DNA of 37,327 nt from Prevotella sp. Its GTDB lineage: Bacteria; Bacteroidota; Bacteroidia; Bacteroidales; Bacteroidaceae. Both the position numbers and the translations under genes were made by a program. The notes under the pieces were generated by a model, which did not search any database, was not told the origin of the DNA, and was given only the letters and a program-made list of their open reading frames with translations. Positions 16,136 to 24,530 of the stretch are shown here, piece after piece (the stretch's first letter is position 1; each line of letters starts with the position of its first letter). The stretch is from positions 1 to 37,327 of the forward strand of contig JALEKD010000050.1 in the NCBI GenBank assembly GCA_022769285.1, written 5' to 3'.

Positions 16136-16364
16136 GTCTATTAGCCAGACTACTACAGAAGTTCCCCAGGCCACAAAAAAGGCTACAAAGATAATAATAT
16201 AAAAGAATAAAGCTGCAAGAAGCGCTGCTTACATACTGCCACTGGCTCCCGAACTACAGATAATGGTTACAGGAAATGAGAAGCAAGAAAGTTAGAAGAT
16301 AAATGGGGACGAAACGCAGCCTAAGACTGCCACTAACGTGCCAATGGCCAGCGGCGCGCACTAG
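16136..16364. other. Gene-free spacer
   Basis: No convincing gene. CAAAGATA at 16186-16193 would be a minus-strand -7 box (TATCTTTG), with TTG 22 bases upstream. If active it would give antisense RNA across the structured RNA. This is weak. Confidence 0.3.
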
Positions 16365-16420
16365 AAAGGCCGGCCTTTAGCTTTCTAATGACGGCTCCCA
16401 GCATCGTAAAGGTCGGCCTC
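16365..16420 (+). repeat. Dispersed palindromic element, copy D (short form)
   Basis: Starts with the perfect palindrome AAAGGCCGGCCTTT (16365-16378), then AGCTTTCTAATGACGGCTCC and CAGCATCGTAAAGGTCGGCC. It has one GGCTCCCAGC unit where B has two. It lies ~108 bp beyond the stop of the SLC13 gene. Confidence 0.8.
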
Positions 16421-16470
16421 CACGACTGGCATGACAGCATCTGGCGTTGCCAGAACAATCTATGCCCCTG

Positions 16471-16507
16471 CTATTTTTATCTTCTTCATTCTTTTAATTT
16501 TCACCCC
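16471..16507 (+). repeat. Pyrimidine tract near copy D
   Basis: T/C-rich stretch (TATTTTTATCTTCTTCATTC and on) that begins ~51 bp after copy D and ends ~20 bp from the SLC13 stop. The spacing matches copies A and C. Confidence 0.5.
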
Positions 16508-16528
16508 TCCTCTGCAAGCCATCAGTGG

Positions 16529-18379
16529 CTAAAAGGGAAAGATGAGGGGCAGCACCCCGACCATGACCAGGCCCATGATGACCTGCAGGGGCAAGCCCAC
16601 GCGTACATAGTCCATAAAGGTGTAGCGCCCGGCCTGCATAACCAGGGCATTGGGCGGTGTGGAGAAAGGTGAGGCAAAACACATGCTGGCTGCCACTGCT
16701 ACCGCGAAGAGAAAGGGATAGGGACTGAGCCCCAATTCGGCTGCCGAAGCCATGGCAATGGGGGCCATGAGCACAGCCGTGGCGGTATTGCTAATAAACA
16801 TGGTGAGCAGCGAGGTGGCAAAGTAGATGCCGGCCAACAGGGGCAAGGGACCCATATCGCCCAGCGACTGAACCAGCCCGTGCGAGAGCAGCGACGAGGC
16901 CCCGGTCTTCTCCAGGGCCACCGACATGGGCATCATGGCGGCTATGAGCACGATGCTCTCCCAGTTGATGGTCTTATAGGCTGCCTCGACATTCTTAAAG
17001 CAACCCGTGAGCACCATGAGCACGGCAGCCAGCATGACGGCGGTAACCGGGGCCACGGGGATGAAGTCGAACACCATGAGAGCTATCATAAGCAGCATGA
17101 CACAGGCAGCCACGGGCGCCTTGTAGTCCAGGGTTACACGGGCAGCCTCGGCCGCGGGCTGGCCTAACACCACCCAGCGGTCTTCATCGTTGCCCAACCT
17201 ACCGACATTGTCCCACGTGCCCTGCACCAGGAGTACATCGCCGGCGTGCAAGCGGGTCTGGGCCAATCCCTCCATAAGGTACTCGCCCCGCCGACGTATG
17301 CCCACCACGTTAATGTGGTACTGGGCGCGGAGAGGAGTATCGCTGAGCAACCGGTTGACAAAACGGGACGAGGGCAAGAGCACCAGTTCGGCCAGGCCGA
17401 TGTCATAGAAAGCCATGCCGCCATCCTCGGCCGAGCCGGCAGCCGACAGGGGCGTAAGACCGTAGTCGGCCACGAAGCGGGCCGTATCTTCCTCGGTTCC
17501 AGAGAGGTAAAGCATGTCGCCCGCCCGCAGCCGGGTGCCGGGCCCAGGTACCCGCTGCTCTACCTGCTTGAGCAGTCCTTTCTTGTGGCCACGCTCGCGA
17601 CGCAGCTCCAGCAGACTGAGGCCATAACGGTGATGGAGGTCTATGTCGCCGATGGTACGGCCAGCTAACGGCGAGTGGGGAGCCACCTGGTAGCAGGCCA
17701 GTCGGTCGGCCAGGCGATACTCGCTGACCAACTGGCGGGGCGACTTGCCCCGGCGACCACCCCTACCATCCTCGACGGGACGGCGCCCCAAGAGCCAGCG
17801 ACTCAACGGCAACAGTACCACGATGCCCACGGCTATACACACCACGCCGACAGGCAGAAAGGAGAAGAAGCCGAGCGGCTGGTGGCCACTCTCTACGAGG
17901 GCATCCTGTATCACCAGGTTGGGTGGTGTACCGATGAGGGTGAGCATGCCCCCCATACTGCTGGCAAAGGCCAACGGCATGAGCAGGCGCGCGGCCGGTA
18001 TGCGCGCGCTGGCGGCCAGGCTCACCACGATGGGGAGCATGAGGGCCACGGTACCCGTGTTACTGACAAAGGCACCGATAACGGATGTTACAACTATAAT
18101 AAGGAGAAAGAGGGCCAGTTCGCTGGTGCCGGCCAGGCGCATGATGCGCCCGCTAATCATCTTGGCCAGACCAGTCTGGAAGATGGCACCGCCCACTACG
18201 AACAGCCCCACCATCATAATAACCACCTGGTTAGAAAAACCAGCCAGCGCCTCGGCCGGGGTGAGGATACCGAAGAGCAACAAGAGGATGAGTGAGCACA
18301 GCGCCACCACATCAGAGCGTATCTTGCCGATGGCGAAAAAGAGGGCCGTAAGGGCCAGTATCGTCAGGGTTATAATCAT
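16529..18379 (-). CDS. SLC13/DASS-family transporter with two RCK_C (TrkA-C) domains
   Basis: 616 aa inner-membrane permease. The N-terminal membrane half (residues 1 to ~200) contains VSNTGTVALMLPIV and LTLIGTPPNLVIQDAL, hallmark substrate/Na motifs of the CitT/SdcS/ArsB-like superfamily. The cytosolic middle has two TrkA-C-like modules (about 225-310 and 325-400, each ending near 'L-AGD-L-VQG'). A second membrane half follows with ISNTATAVLMAPIA and FSTPPNALVM. This layout (SLC13 halves around RCK_C pairs) is common in bacteria. The substrate may be dicarboxylate, sulfate or another anion, and cannot be assigned. It lies 58 bp after ispF on the same strand. Confidence 0.9.
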   Translation of the reverse strand: MIITLTILALTALFFAIGKIRSDVVALCSLILLLLFGILTPAEALAGFSNQVVIMMVGLFVVGGAIFQTGLAKMISGRIMRLAGTSELALFLLIIVVTSVIGAFVSNTGTVALMLPIVVSLAASARIPAARLLMPLAFASSMGGMLTLIGTPPNLVIQDALVESGHQPLGFFSFLPVGVVCIAVGIVVLLPLSRWLLGRRPVEDGRGGRRGKSPRQLVSEYRLADRLACYQVAPHSPLAGRTIGDIDLHHRYGLSLLELRRERGHKKGLLKQVEQRVPGPGTRLRAGDMLYLSGTEEDTARFVADYGLTPLSAAGSAEDGGMAFYDIGLAELVLLPSSRFVNRLLSDTPLRAQYHINVVGIRRRGEYLMEGLAQTRLHAGDVLLVQGTWDNVGRLGNDEDRWVVLGQPAAEAARVTLDYKAPVAACVMLLMIALMVFDFIPVAPVTAVMLAAVLMVLTGCFKNVEAAYKTINWESIVLIAAMMPMSVALEKTGASSLLSHGLVQSLGDMGPLPLLAGIYFATSLLTMFISNTATAVLMAPIAMASAAELGLSPYPFLFAVAVAASMCFASPFSTPPNALVMQAGRYTFMDYVRVGLPLQVIMGLVMVGVLPLIFPF

Positions 18380-18437
18380 AGCGTCAGAGGTACTGCATTT
18401 ACGGAATAGGGATGCGGGTGACAGGAGCCATGACGGC

Positions 18438-18920
18438 TCAGGCCCGCTCTATGAGAGCTACGGCATAGGCACTGATGCCCTCCTCGCGACCCGTAAAGCC
18501 CAGCCGCTCGGTGGTGGTGGCCTTGACGGACACGTCGTCCTCGCCTATCCCCATTACCTGGGCCAGACAGGACTTCATGGCCGGCACATGAGGATTGATT
18601 TTGGGGCGTTCGGCACACACGGTGGCGTCGATATTGCCCACCCGGTAGCCGCGGGTAGCCAGGAGGTCGACAGTCTTGCGCAGCAGTATCTTGCTGTCCA
18701 CGTTGAGGGTGTCGGCCGACGTGTCGGGGAAGTGATAGCCTATGTCGCGCATATTGGCAGCCCCCAGGAGGGCATCGCAGATGGCGTGTATGAGCACGTC
18801 GGCATCGCTGTGACCCAAGAGGCCCAGCGTATGGGGGATGCGGATGCCGCCGAGCCAGAGCTCGCGGTCGGCCACGAGCCTGTGTACGTCGTAGCCCATT
18901 CCAACTCGTATCTTTGTCAT
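18438..18920 (-). CDS. ispF: 2-C-methyl-D-erythritol 2,4-cyclodiphosphate synthase
   Basis: Fifth step of the MEP pathway; a trimeric metal enzyme. 160 aa from ATG 18920 (MTKIRVGMGYDVHRL). An upstream frame extension to 19028 lies inside porV and is rejected. The metal ligands DVH (Asp11, His13) and the GHSDADVLIHAICDALLGAA motif are present, as is the C-terminal KATTTERLGFTGREEGISA. It begins 10 bp after porV, so it is almost certainly in the por transcript. A GAGCC/GGCTC hairpin without T-run follows the stop (18429-18443). Confidence 0.96.
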   Translation of the reverse strand: MTKIRVGMGYDVHRLVADRELWLGGIRIPHTLGLLGHSDADVLIHAICDALLGAANMRDIGYHFPDTSADTLNVDSKILLRKTVDLLATRGYRVGNIDATVCAERPKINPHVPAMKSCLAQVMGIGEDDVSVKATTTERLGFTGREEGISAYAVALIERA

Positions 18921-18930
18921 AACTTCTGGA

Positions 18931-20112
18931 TTAGCGGCGGCGGAAGATGTCCCTGATACCGTCCATGTCAAAACTGAGGGTGAAGCGCAGGGTCTGGTCA
19001 AGGGGGTTGCTCTTGGCCGTGGCGACAACGTAGCCGGCGTCGAGAGAGAAGACCTTCATCTTGAAGCCTGCTCCCACGGTGAAGTACTTACGGTTACCCT
19101 TGTTCTCGCTCTCGTGGTGATAGCCGGCACGCAGGAAAAACTTGTCGTTGTACTCGTACTCGGCACCTACGCTCCAGTTAACCTCCTGCAACTCCTCGGA
19201 GAAACCATTGGGGGCATCGCTGAAACTCTTGAAGATGCCACTGATAGACGACACATTCCAGTATTCGTCCTCCATGCGGCGCTGGTAGTCCTCGGTAGAC
19301 TCGCCATCGCGCTGCTTGGGGTAAGTAGGCACCAGCAGCTTATTGGCATCAGCGGCAATGGTTACACGGTTGTACTCGTCGACAGGAATCTTGAGCGAGG
19401 CACCAAGGCGCAGGTTGGTGGGGATAAAGTAGCTGTGGTCGTCGCCGCCAAAGGTAATCTTGCTACCCACATTAGAGATGTTGAGACCCAGACCGAGCTG
19501 GCACTCGCGCTGGCCTATGTTGAGATAGTCCTGATAGTAAGCCGCCAGGTCGGCCGCAAAGGCTGAGCCAGGGGCCGTGTCGTCGGAAAAGTTGAACGTG
19601 AGGTCTGAGTAAATCCACCGTACACCGGCCGCGATAGAGAACTTCTCGCTGAGCATAAGCGAGTAAGCGACATCGAGCGACATCTCGTACGGACTGATGG
19701 TCATAGAGTTGTCATCGGTATGCCCGTCCATATAAACCTCGCCCATGGAGAAGTAGCGCATGGACGCTGACACCGCGCTGTAGTCTCCTATGCGGTAATA
19801 GCCGGCCAGGTAGGCCACATCCATATCGTTGACCAGCTGGCGGAGCCACGGGGTGTAGTTGAGAGCCACTCCGGCACGCGAGATGGCAAAGGGGTACTTA
19901 GCCGGGTTCCAGTACTGCGAGTTAACGTCGGCATCGGTGGCCGCGCCCACATCGCCCATACCGGCAGCACGGGCATCGGGAGCTATGGTCTGCGAGGTTA
20001 CCGAGCTGTTGACCGGGTTAAACATGTTCTTCTTATCCTGGGCGTTCAGGGGAACTGCCACCAAGACCAGGAGCAGCCCGAGTAGGCTACGGGTGATATT
20101 GTTTATGCTCAT
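18931..20112 (-). CDS. porV: Type IX secretion outer-membrane protein PorV (LptO)
   Basis: 393 aa. A signal peptide (MSINNITRSLLGLLLVLVAV, cut near PLNAQ) precedes a 14-strand beta-barrel of the FadL/PorV type. The mature N-terminus has NSSVTSQTIAPDARAAGMGD, typical of PorV, and GAATDADVNSQYWNPAKYPF follows. PorV shuttles T9SS cargo from the translocon to the PorU attachment complex in the outer membrane. It lies 39 bp downstream of porU, and their adjacency is the known Bacteroidetes arrangement. Complete gene with a normal C-terminus. Very likely correct. Confidence 0.94.
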   Translation of the reverse strand: MSINNITRSLLGLLLVLVAVPLNAQDKKNMFNPVNSSVTSQTIAPDARAAGMGDVGAATDADVNSQYWNPAKYPFAISRAGVALNYTPWLRQLVNDMDVAYLAGYYRIGDYSAVSASMRYFSMGEVYMDGHTDDNSMTISPYEMSLDVAYSLMLSEKFSIAAGVRWIYSDLTFNFSDDTAPGSAFAADLAAYYQDYLNIGQRECQLGLGLNISNVGSKITFGGDDHSYFIPTNLRLGASLKIPVDEYNRVTIAADANKLLVPTYPKQRDGESTEDYQRRMEDEYWNVSSISGIFKSFSDAPNGFSEELQEVNWSVGAEYEYNDKFFLRAGYHHESENKGNRKYFTVGAGFKMKVFSLDAGYVVATAKSNPLDQTLRFTLSFDMDGIRDIFRRR

Positions 20113-20151
20113 ATCTATGTTTTCTACGCTATAAATAACGGCTATGGGGGT

Positions 20152-23100
20152 CTATTTATTGCCTATTACGATAAGTTTCTTGGCCTTGGAAGCTTTCTTG
20201 CTACCATCTGAGCCGGCGCGGACGCGGTATAGATACACGCCAGTCTGCAGCCGGGCGCCACTGTCGAGCGTGAGATCCCAGTCTACGGTATAGGCCCCCG
20301 TAGTGGGCACTCCGGTCTCGTGGTGAGTCCACAGCAGGCGGCCGCTCATGTCGAACACTTCGATGTCTATGTCCATATCGCTTCCCGTGCGGTCGTGGTT
20401 CACTATAAAGGTAGTAGAGGTGGTGGCTGGGTTCTTGCTCAGATCTACACTGAAAATGGTGGGCTCCAGCCCCTGTACCACGGTGAAGTCCAGGCGGGTG
20501 GTGGTGGCGTTGTTAAGCACGTCCCACACGCGGAATACCAAAGTATGGGGGCCGGGAGCCAGCGTGGGTATATTATAATAGGTGGTACCGCGGGTGTAGG
20601 TACCGAAGTCGAAGACAAAGTTGTCATTGAGGGTGTAGGTGCGGGTCATGTCGCCATCGACAACCAGCTGCATGCCGTGGCCGATGCCTCCGTCGGATAC
20701 GTTGATACCGTCCTCATCGGTAATCTCGGCTACGAAATAGGGGGTGGTATTGACCCGTCCGCCATTGACAAACTGGGGCGAGTTGAGGTAGCAGTACACC
20801 GATGGGCCGATGGAGTCGGTGGACAGGGTTCCGCTTCCGCCTACGGTAAAGTTGTCATAGGCACCATTGGCGATACACGTATGGGTATGGTCTACGGCAT
20901 AGAGGTTGATAAGGGCCGTGGCGTCGGAGTAGGAGATGTCGCGCGGCACGGCAAAGGTAAGGGTAAAGCGGCCCTGGCGCACACTGTCGGAGCCCTGGTA
21001 TATCACGTTGCGCCGGTCGTTGTACGTAAAGGGTTCCAAGGTTGCCTGCGGGTCGTTGACGCGGCACGTTATCTGCTCGCTGACATCGCGCACCACGCCT
21101 GTGACCACTCCGTCAAAGTCGGCCGCACCCTCGATATGCCCGCAGACACGTGCCACGCGACCCGCCTGTAGGGCTGCGCGTCCGGCCGATGTGGGCCGAC
21201 CGTCTATGCTGTCGACTACCACCTGCAGGGTAGGCAGGTGAAGTGCCAGGGCGGGGTCGCCAAGCAGGGAGTACTGCAACTTGTTGGCTGTATTGTCTTG
21301 TCCAGTGGTAATCATCTCGTTCTTGGCCAGGCGCTGGGCCTCGCCTATCGGCATGGGTATCCCCCCAGGGGTAGAGAGTACATGCCGCAGAAAAGCCATG
21401 TTGATATTGCGGTTATAGAAGGTCTGCACAGTACGGGTGGTACCCCAGAAAGCCACTGCGCCGCCCCGGCTGTTGAGCACGGTCGTCTCGCCTAAGGTGG
21501 GGGTGACTCCGTCGAAAGCCATAATGTCGCACGAGGCAGTAATCCACAGGGGCTGATTGGCATTGGTAAACTGCTCAAAGTCGGAGATGCGCAGTACAGC
21601 TTCGTGCGACAGCTGCTCGGCCCTGCCATGGCCGCTATAGTCCATCACTAAGGCACCGGTATTCATCTGACGCTTGATGTCGCGGGTGGCCTCGGGGTAC
21701 GTATGGCCTGTGGCCGAGGACTCGCGCACGTAGGCGTCCCACATTACTTTTTTAATCTGGAACCCGGGATGCAGGCGGGCGGTCTGCTCGGCCGCCGCGT
21801 CGACATCTTCCATGTGTATGTTGTTGTTGCCATCGTCGCCCATGAACATGAGCACATTCTGCCAGGCTCCGGCATTGGCATTGTTGGCATAGGCAATGGT
21901 CTTGTCTACCATGGCGCGGGCCTCTTCGGCCGTTGTCACGGGGAAACGCCCCACTGCCACGTCGCCCTTATCGCTACTGAGCAGGTCGGCGCCCTCGCCA
22001 TCGTCCAGGAGAGTGTAGTAGCCGTCGTCGACATAGCAGTACAGCTCGCTGAAGGAGTTCTCACTCTCGTAGCAGAGCAGGTAGTCGTCGGGATTCAGCC
22101 TGCGGGTGGCGCTGGAGAGCATGCGGTTGTCCCACACGCCATCGCCGAAGAGCAGCAGATAGCGGGGCAGGTCGCTATCGGTAGCGGCCCGGTCATAGAG
22201 CATCTTCAGGTAACGGCGGTAGGCGCTGGCGTCGGGCGTACCGCTGGAAAACTCGTTGTAGAGCTCATCGGCAGGCACGATGCGCACACGCAGGGAGTCG
22301 TGCTGTTCATGATGCTGGGCCAGGCGCTGGGCCTGAGCCAGGAGTTTCTGGCTGGTAGGGATGACGATGACCATGTCGCAGGGGCTGTCGGCGTGGTGGT
22401 TCTGATTGGTGATGTTATAGACATACTCGGGCTCATCGCTGATGGTGCTCAGACGGGGGGCCTCACGGGGCTGGTCGTAAGCCAGCGAGATATAGTCAAG
22501 GCGGGCGGGGCCGCCTGTTATCGTCTTGATGGTGAGGTGGTCGTTTATGGTATCGGCCGGGGCTATGTCTATGACGCGTAGGGCACTGGCACCCTTGGAG
22601 TAACTGTCGGGGGCCAGATCCATAGTGCCTAACAGGGTGCCGTTACGCAGTATCTGCACCGAGGTAGCCACACCGGCCGAGACGCATACCGACAGGCGCG
22701 CCCGATGCTGATGGGCGGCAAAGCCGGGGAGTGCGTAGTCGTGCTGGGAGCCGGCGTTAATGGGGGTGTCTTCATAGAGATTGCGCCCACCATGGTACCA
22801 GGCGTAGTTGTCTACCTCATGGAGCCAGTGGGTGTCGGCCGACGAGGGGTAGATGCCACTGACAAACTGGGCAGAGTCTAACGTAGCCGTGGGCTCGTCG
22901 GCCTGGGTGATAAAATAGTAACCATACTGAGAATAGGGATTGCGTGTACGGACTGTGGCCCTGTCAGACGACCAGCTTACGGGGCCCTGGGCGTGGAAGA
23001 AGCGCTTGCCACCCACCGCGCAGATAGGCACTTCGCGCAGGTCGTCGTGGGCCTGGAGGTCGGCACCATCAAGCTGTTCCTGAAGCAGGGCTCCACCATA

Positions 23101-23682
23101 GCCATAGACCCGCACCCGGGAGAGGTCGGTAAACCCGGCCTTACGGATGAGCGTCTCGGTAAGTTGGTAGACACCTGTCTCGGGCACCCTCACCTTGGCC
23201 CATCGGCCCGTGGCCAGCACCGAGTTGGCGGCGTAGCGCTCGGCGGGCGACGCGGTGGCAGCACGCTGACGGCGGGCAGCACGCGACTTGGGGCGAGCCT
23301 GCACATCGAGCATAAAACTCACCAGCACCTGATAATGTCCGTCTCGCAGTACCACGGGGCAAAAGGTTACTTCCAAACTGGCCCTCCGGCGACTGGTAAC
23401 GATACGCTGCGTAATCAGGGGGAGTGCATCGAAATGGGCACCGGGCATCGACTTGCACCGGGCCACATCGGCGGCGGTCATGTCGATAAACTCTGGATAG
23501 GATATGCTTACCGTGTAGATGCTATCGGCATAAGCCCCACTCAGCGGAAGGGCATAGCTGAACTGCGGCAGCACGCTGTCTACCTTCACGTCGGCCGCGG
23601 TAAGATTAAAGAACCGCTGCGCTGGCACCTGCGTGGCACACAGCAGGAGCAGGACCGTCCATATATATTTCAGTGTCTTCAG
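20152..23682 (-). CDS. porU: Type IX secretion sortase PorU (C25 family)
   Basis: Cleaves the C-terminal domain from T9SS cargo and links cargo to anionic LPS. About 1176 aa. The gingipain-type catalytic pair is present: DYSGHG (His685) and TASCDIM (Cys718). The C-terminus has Ig-like domains and a T9SS tail (FDMSGRLLW, GVYLYRVRA, KKLIVIGNK). The start is unusual. A clear signal peptide (L-KTLKYIWTVLLLLCAT, ending VPAQ) has no ATG, GTG or TTG in front of it after the upstream gene's stop. The most natural start is CTG at 23682; ATT at 23700 is the alternative. The only in-frame ATG (23790) lies 77 bp inside the FAH gene and would bury the signal peptide. Residues are numbered from 23682. Confidence 0.93.
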   Translation of the reverse strand: MKTLKYIWTVLLLLCATQVPAQRFFNLTAADVKVDSVLPQFSYALPLSGAYADSIYTVSISYPEFIDMTAADVARCKSMPGAHFDALPLITQRIVTSRRRASLEVTFCPVVLRDGHYQVLVSFMLDVQARPKSRAARRQRAATASPAERYAANSVLATGRWAKVRVPETGVYQLTETLIRKAGFTDLSRVRVYGYGGALLQEQLDGADLQAHDDLREVPICAVGGKRFFHAQGPVSWSSDRATVRTRNPYSQYGYYFITQADEPTATLDSAQFVSGIYPSSADTHWLHEVDNYAWYHGGRNLYEDTPINAGSQHDYALPGFAAHQHRARLSVCVSAGVATSVQILRNGTLLGTMDLAPDSYSKGASALRVIDIAPADTINDHLTIKTITGGPARLDYISLAYDQPREAPRLSTISDEPEYVYNITNQNHHADSPCDMVIVIPTSQKLLAQAQRLAQHHEQHDSLRVRIVPADELYNEFSSGTPDASAYRRYLKMLYDRAATDSDLPRYLLLFGDGVWDNRMLSSATRRLNPDDYLLCYESENSFSELYCYVDDGYYTLLDDGEGADLLSSDKGDVAVGRFPVTTAEEARAMVDKTIAYANNANAGAWQNVLMFMGDDGNNNIHMEDVDAAAEQTARLHPGFQIKKVMWDAYVRESSATGHTYPEATRDIKRQMNTGALVMDYSGHGRAEQLSHEAVLRISDFEQFTNANQPLWITASCDIMAFDGVTPTLGETTVLNSRGGAVAFWGTTRTVQTFYNRNINMAFLRHVLSTPGGIPMPIGEAQRLAKNEMITTGQDNTANKLQYSLLGDPALALHLPTLQVVVDSIDGRPTSAGRAALQAGRVARVCGHIEGAADFDGVVTGVVRDVSEQITCRVNDPQATLEPFTYNDRRNVIYQGSDSVRQGRFTLTFAVPRDISYSDATALINLYAVDHTHTCIANGAYDNFTVGGSGTLSTDSIGPSVYCYLNSPQFVNGGRVNTTPYFVAEITDEDGINVSDGGIGHGMQLVVDGDMTRTYTLNDNFVFDFGTYTRGTTYYNIPTLAPGPHTLVFRVWDVLNNATTTRLDFTVVQGLEPTIFSVDLSKNPATTSTTFIVNHDRTGSDMDIDIEVFDMSGRLLWTHHETGVPTTGAYTVDWDLTLDSGARLQTGVYLYRVRAGSDGSKKASKAKKLIVIGNK

Positions 23683-23713
23683 TGTCGTCTGTCTGTTAAT
23701 GTATAGCCAATTA

Positions 23714-24331
23714 TTACTTACAGTTAAATTCCAGCACCTTGCTTTCCTCGAGATAACCCTCGATGTGGTCGTCGATATGGACAGGGCCAACGCCTACGGG
23801 AGTGCCGGTAAAGATGAGGTCGCCCGTCTTGAGGGTAAAATAGCGGCTGATGTAAGCCACGATGTGGTCAACGGAAAAGAGCATGTCGCCCGTGTACCCC
23901 TCCTGCACCGTCTGACCATTGATATTAAGGTGGAAGCGCAGGGACTGGACATCGAGAAAACGCTCCTTGCCCACCCAGTCGCCAATGGCGGCCGAACCGT
24001 CGAAGCCCTTGCTCAGTTCCCAGGGCTGGCCGGCTGCCCGGAGACGCTGCTGGACATCGCGGGCCGTAAAGTCAATACCCACGGTAACCGCATCATAATA
24101 GCGGTGGGCAAAGCGTTCAGGAATGGTCTTACCCAGACGGCAGATACGCACCACCAACTCGGTCTCGTAGTCTATGCGGCCCATGAAGTCGGGCACAAAG
24201 AATGGCTTGTGAGCCTTCAAGAGGGCCGAGTCGGCCTTGGTGAATATCACAGGTTCCTCTGGAGTATATAACGCGCCATCCAGCTCTTTATTGTGCTGGA
24301 TATAGTTCATTCCGACGGCAAAAATCTTCAT
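23714..24331 (-). CDS. Fumarylacetoacetate hydrolase (FAH) family protein
   Basis: 205 aa. FAH fold with the metal-binding acidic residues in DYETELVVRI (about 53-62) and GIDFTARDVQ (about 85-94), then KGFDGSAAIGDW and FTGTPVGVGP near the end. Members include acylpyruvate hydrolases and oxaloacetate decarboxylases/tautomerases. The short single-domain form suggests acylpyruvase or oxaloacetate tautomerase rather than true FAH. It is the first gene of the FAH-porU-porV-ispF run, ending 31 bp before the proposed porU start. Cytoplasmic, with no obvious link to secretion. Confidence 0.9.
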   Translation of the reverse strand: MKIFAVGMNYIQHNKELDGALYTPEEPVIFTKADSALLKAHKPFFVPDFMGRIDYETELVVRICRLGKTIPERFAHRYYDAVTVGIDFTARDVQQRLRAAGQPWELSKGFDGSAAIGDWVGKERFLDVQSLRFHLNINGQTVQEGYTGDMLFSVDHIVAYISRYFTLKTGDLIFTGTPVGVGPVHIDDHIEGYLEESKVLEFNCK

Positions 24332-24361
24332 TATCGGTAACTTTCTGTTAATCTATGGTGA

Positions 24362-24369
24362 CAAAGTTA
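24362..24369 (-). promoter_or_regulatory. -7 box of the FAH-porU-porV operon
   Basis: CAAAGTTA on plus is TAACTTTG on minus, ~30 bp before ATG 24331. The -33 position reads CTTTAT, a partial match. Confidence 0.6.
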
Positions 24370-24427
24370 GCACAATTAATCGAGATAAAGGGGCTGCGAT
24401 ACTGACAAAATGGGTTCACAAAAGTAC

Positions 24428-24469
24428 AAAATAGACTTGCAGAGGTATAAAATAGACTCGCAGGGATAT
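24428..24469. repeat. Two 21-bp tandem units
   Basis: AAAATAGACTTGCAGAGGTA (from 24428) is repeated from 24449 with three changes. It lies between the FAH promoter and the tsf terminator. No function seen. Confidence 0.7.
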
Positions 24470-24470
24470 A

Positions 24471-24503
24471 AAAAGGGCCGTACCTCATACAGGCACGGCC
24501 CCT
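24471..24503 (-). terminator. Terminator of the rplM-rpsI-rpsB-tsf operon
   Basis: On the minus strand GGGCCGTGCC pairs with GGTACGGCCC (one G-U), followed by TTTTT. It lies ~28 bp after the tsf stop. Confidence 0.9.
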
Positions 24504-24530
24504 ACTATCCTTATTTAGGCTATTGCCAAA

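Noticed and set aside
16004..16228. 74-codon minus-strand open frame with a membrane-like segment, antisense to the structured RNA
   Set aside because: It has no ATG near its start (a TAA directly precedes it), and the G-U pairs of the 16041-16062 hairpin support the plus strand as the functional one. It remains a weak alternative.
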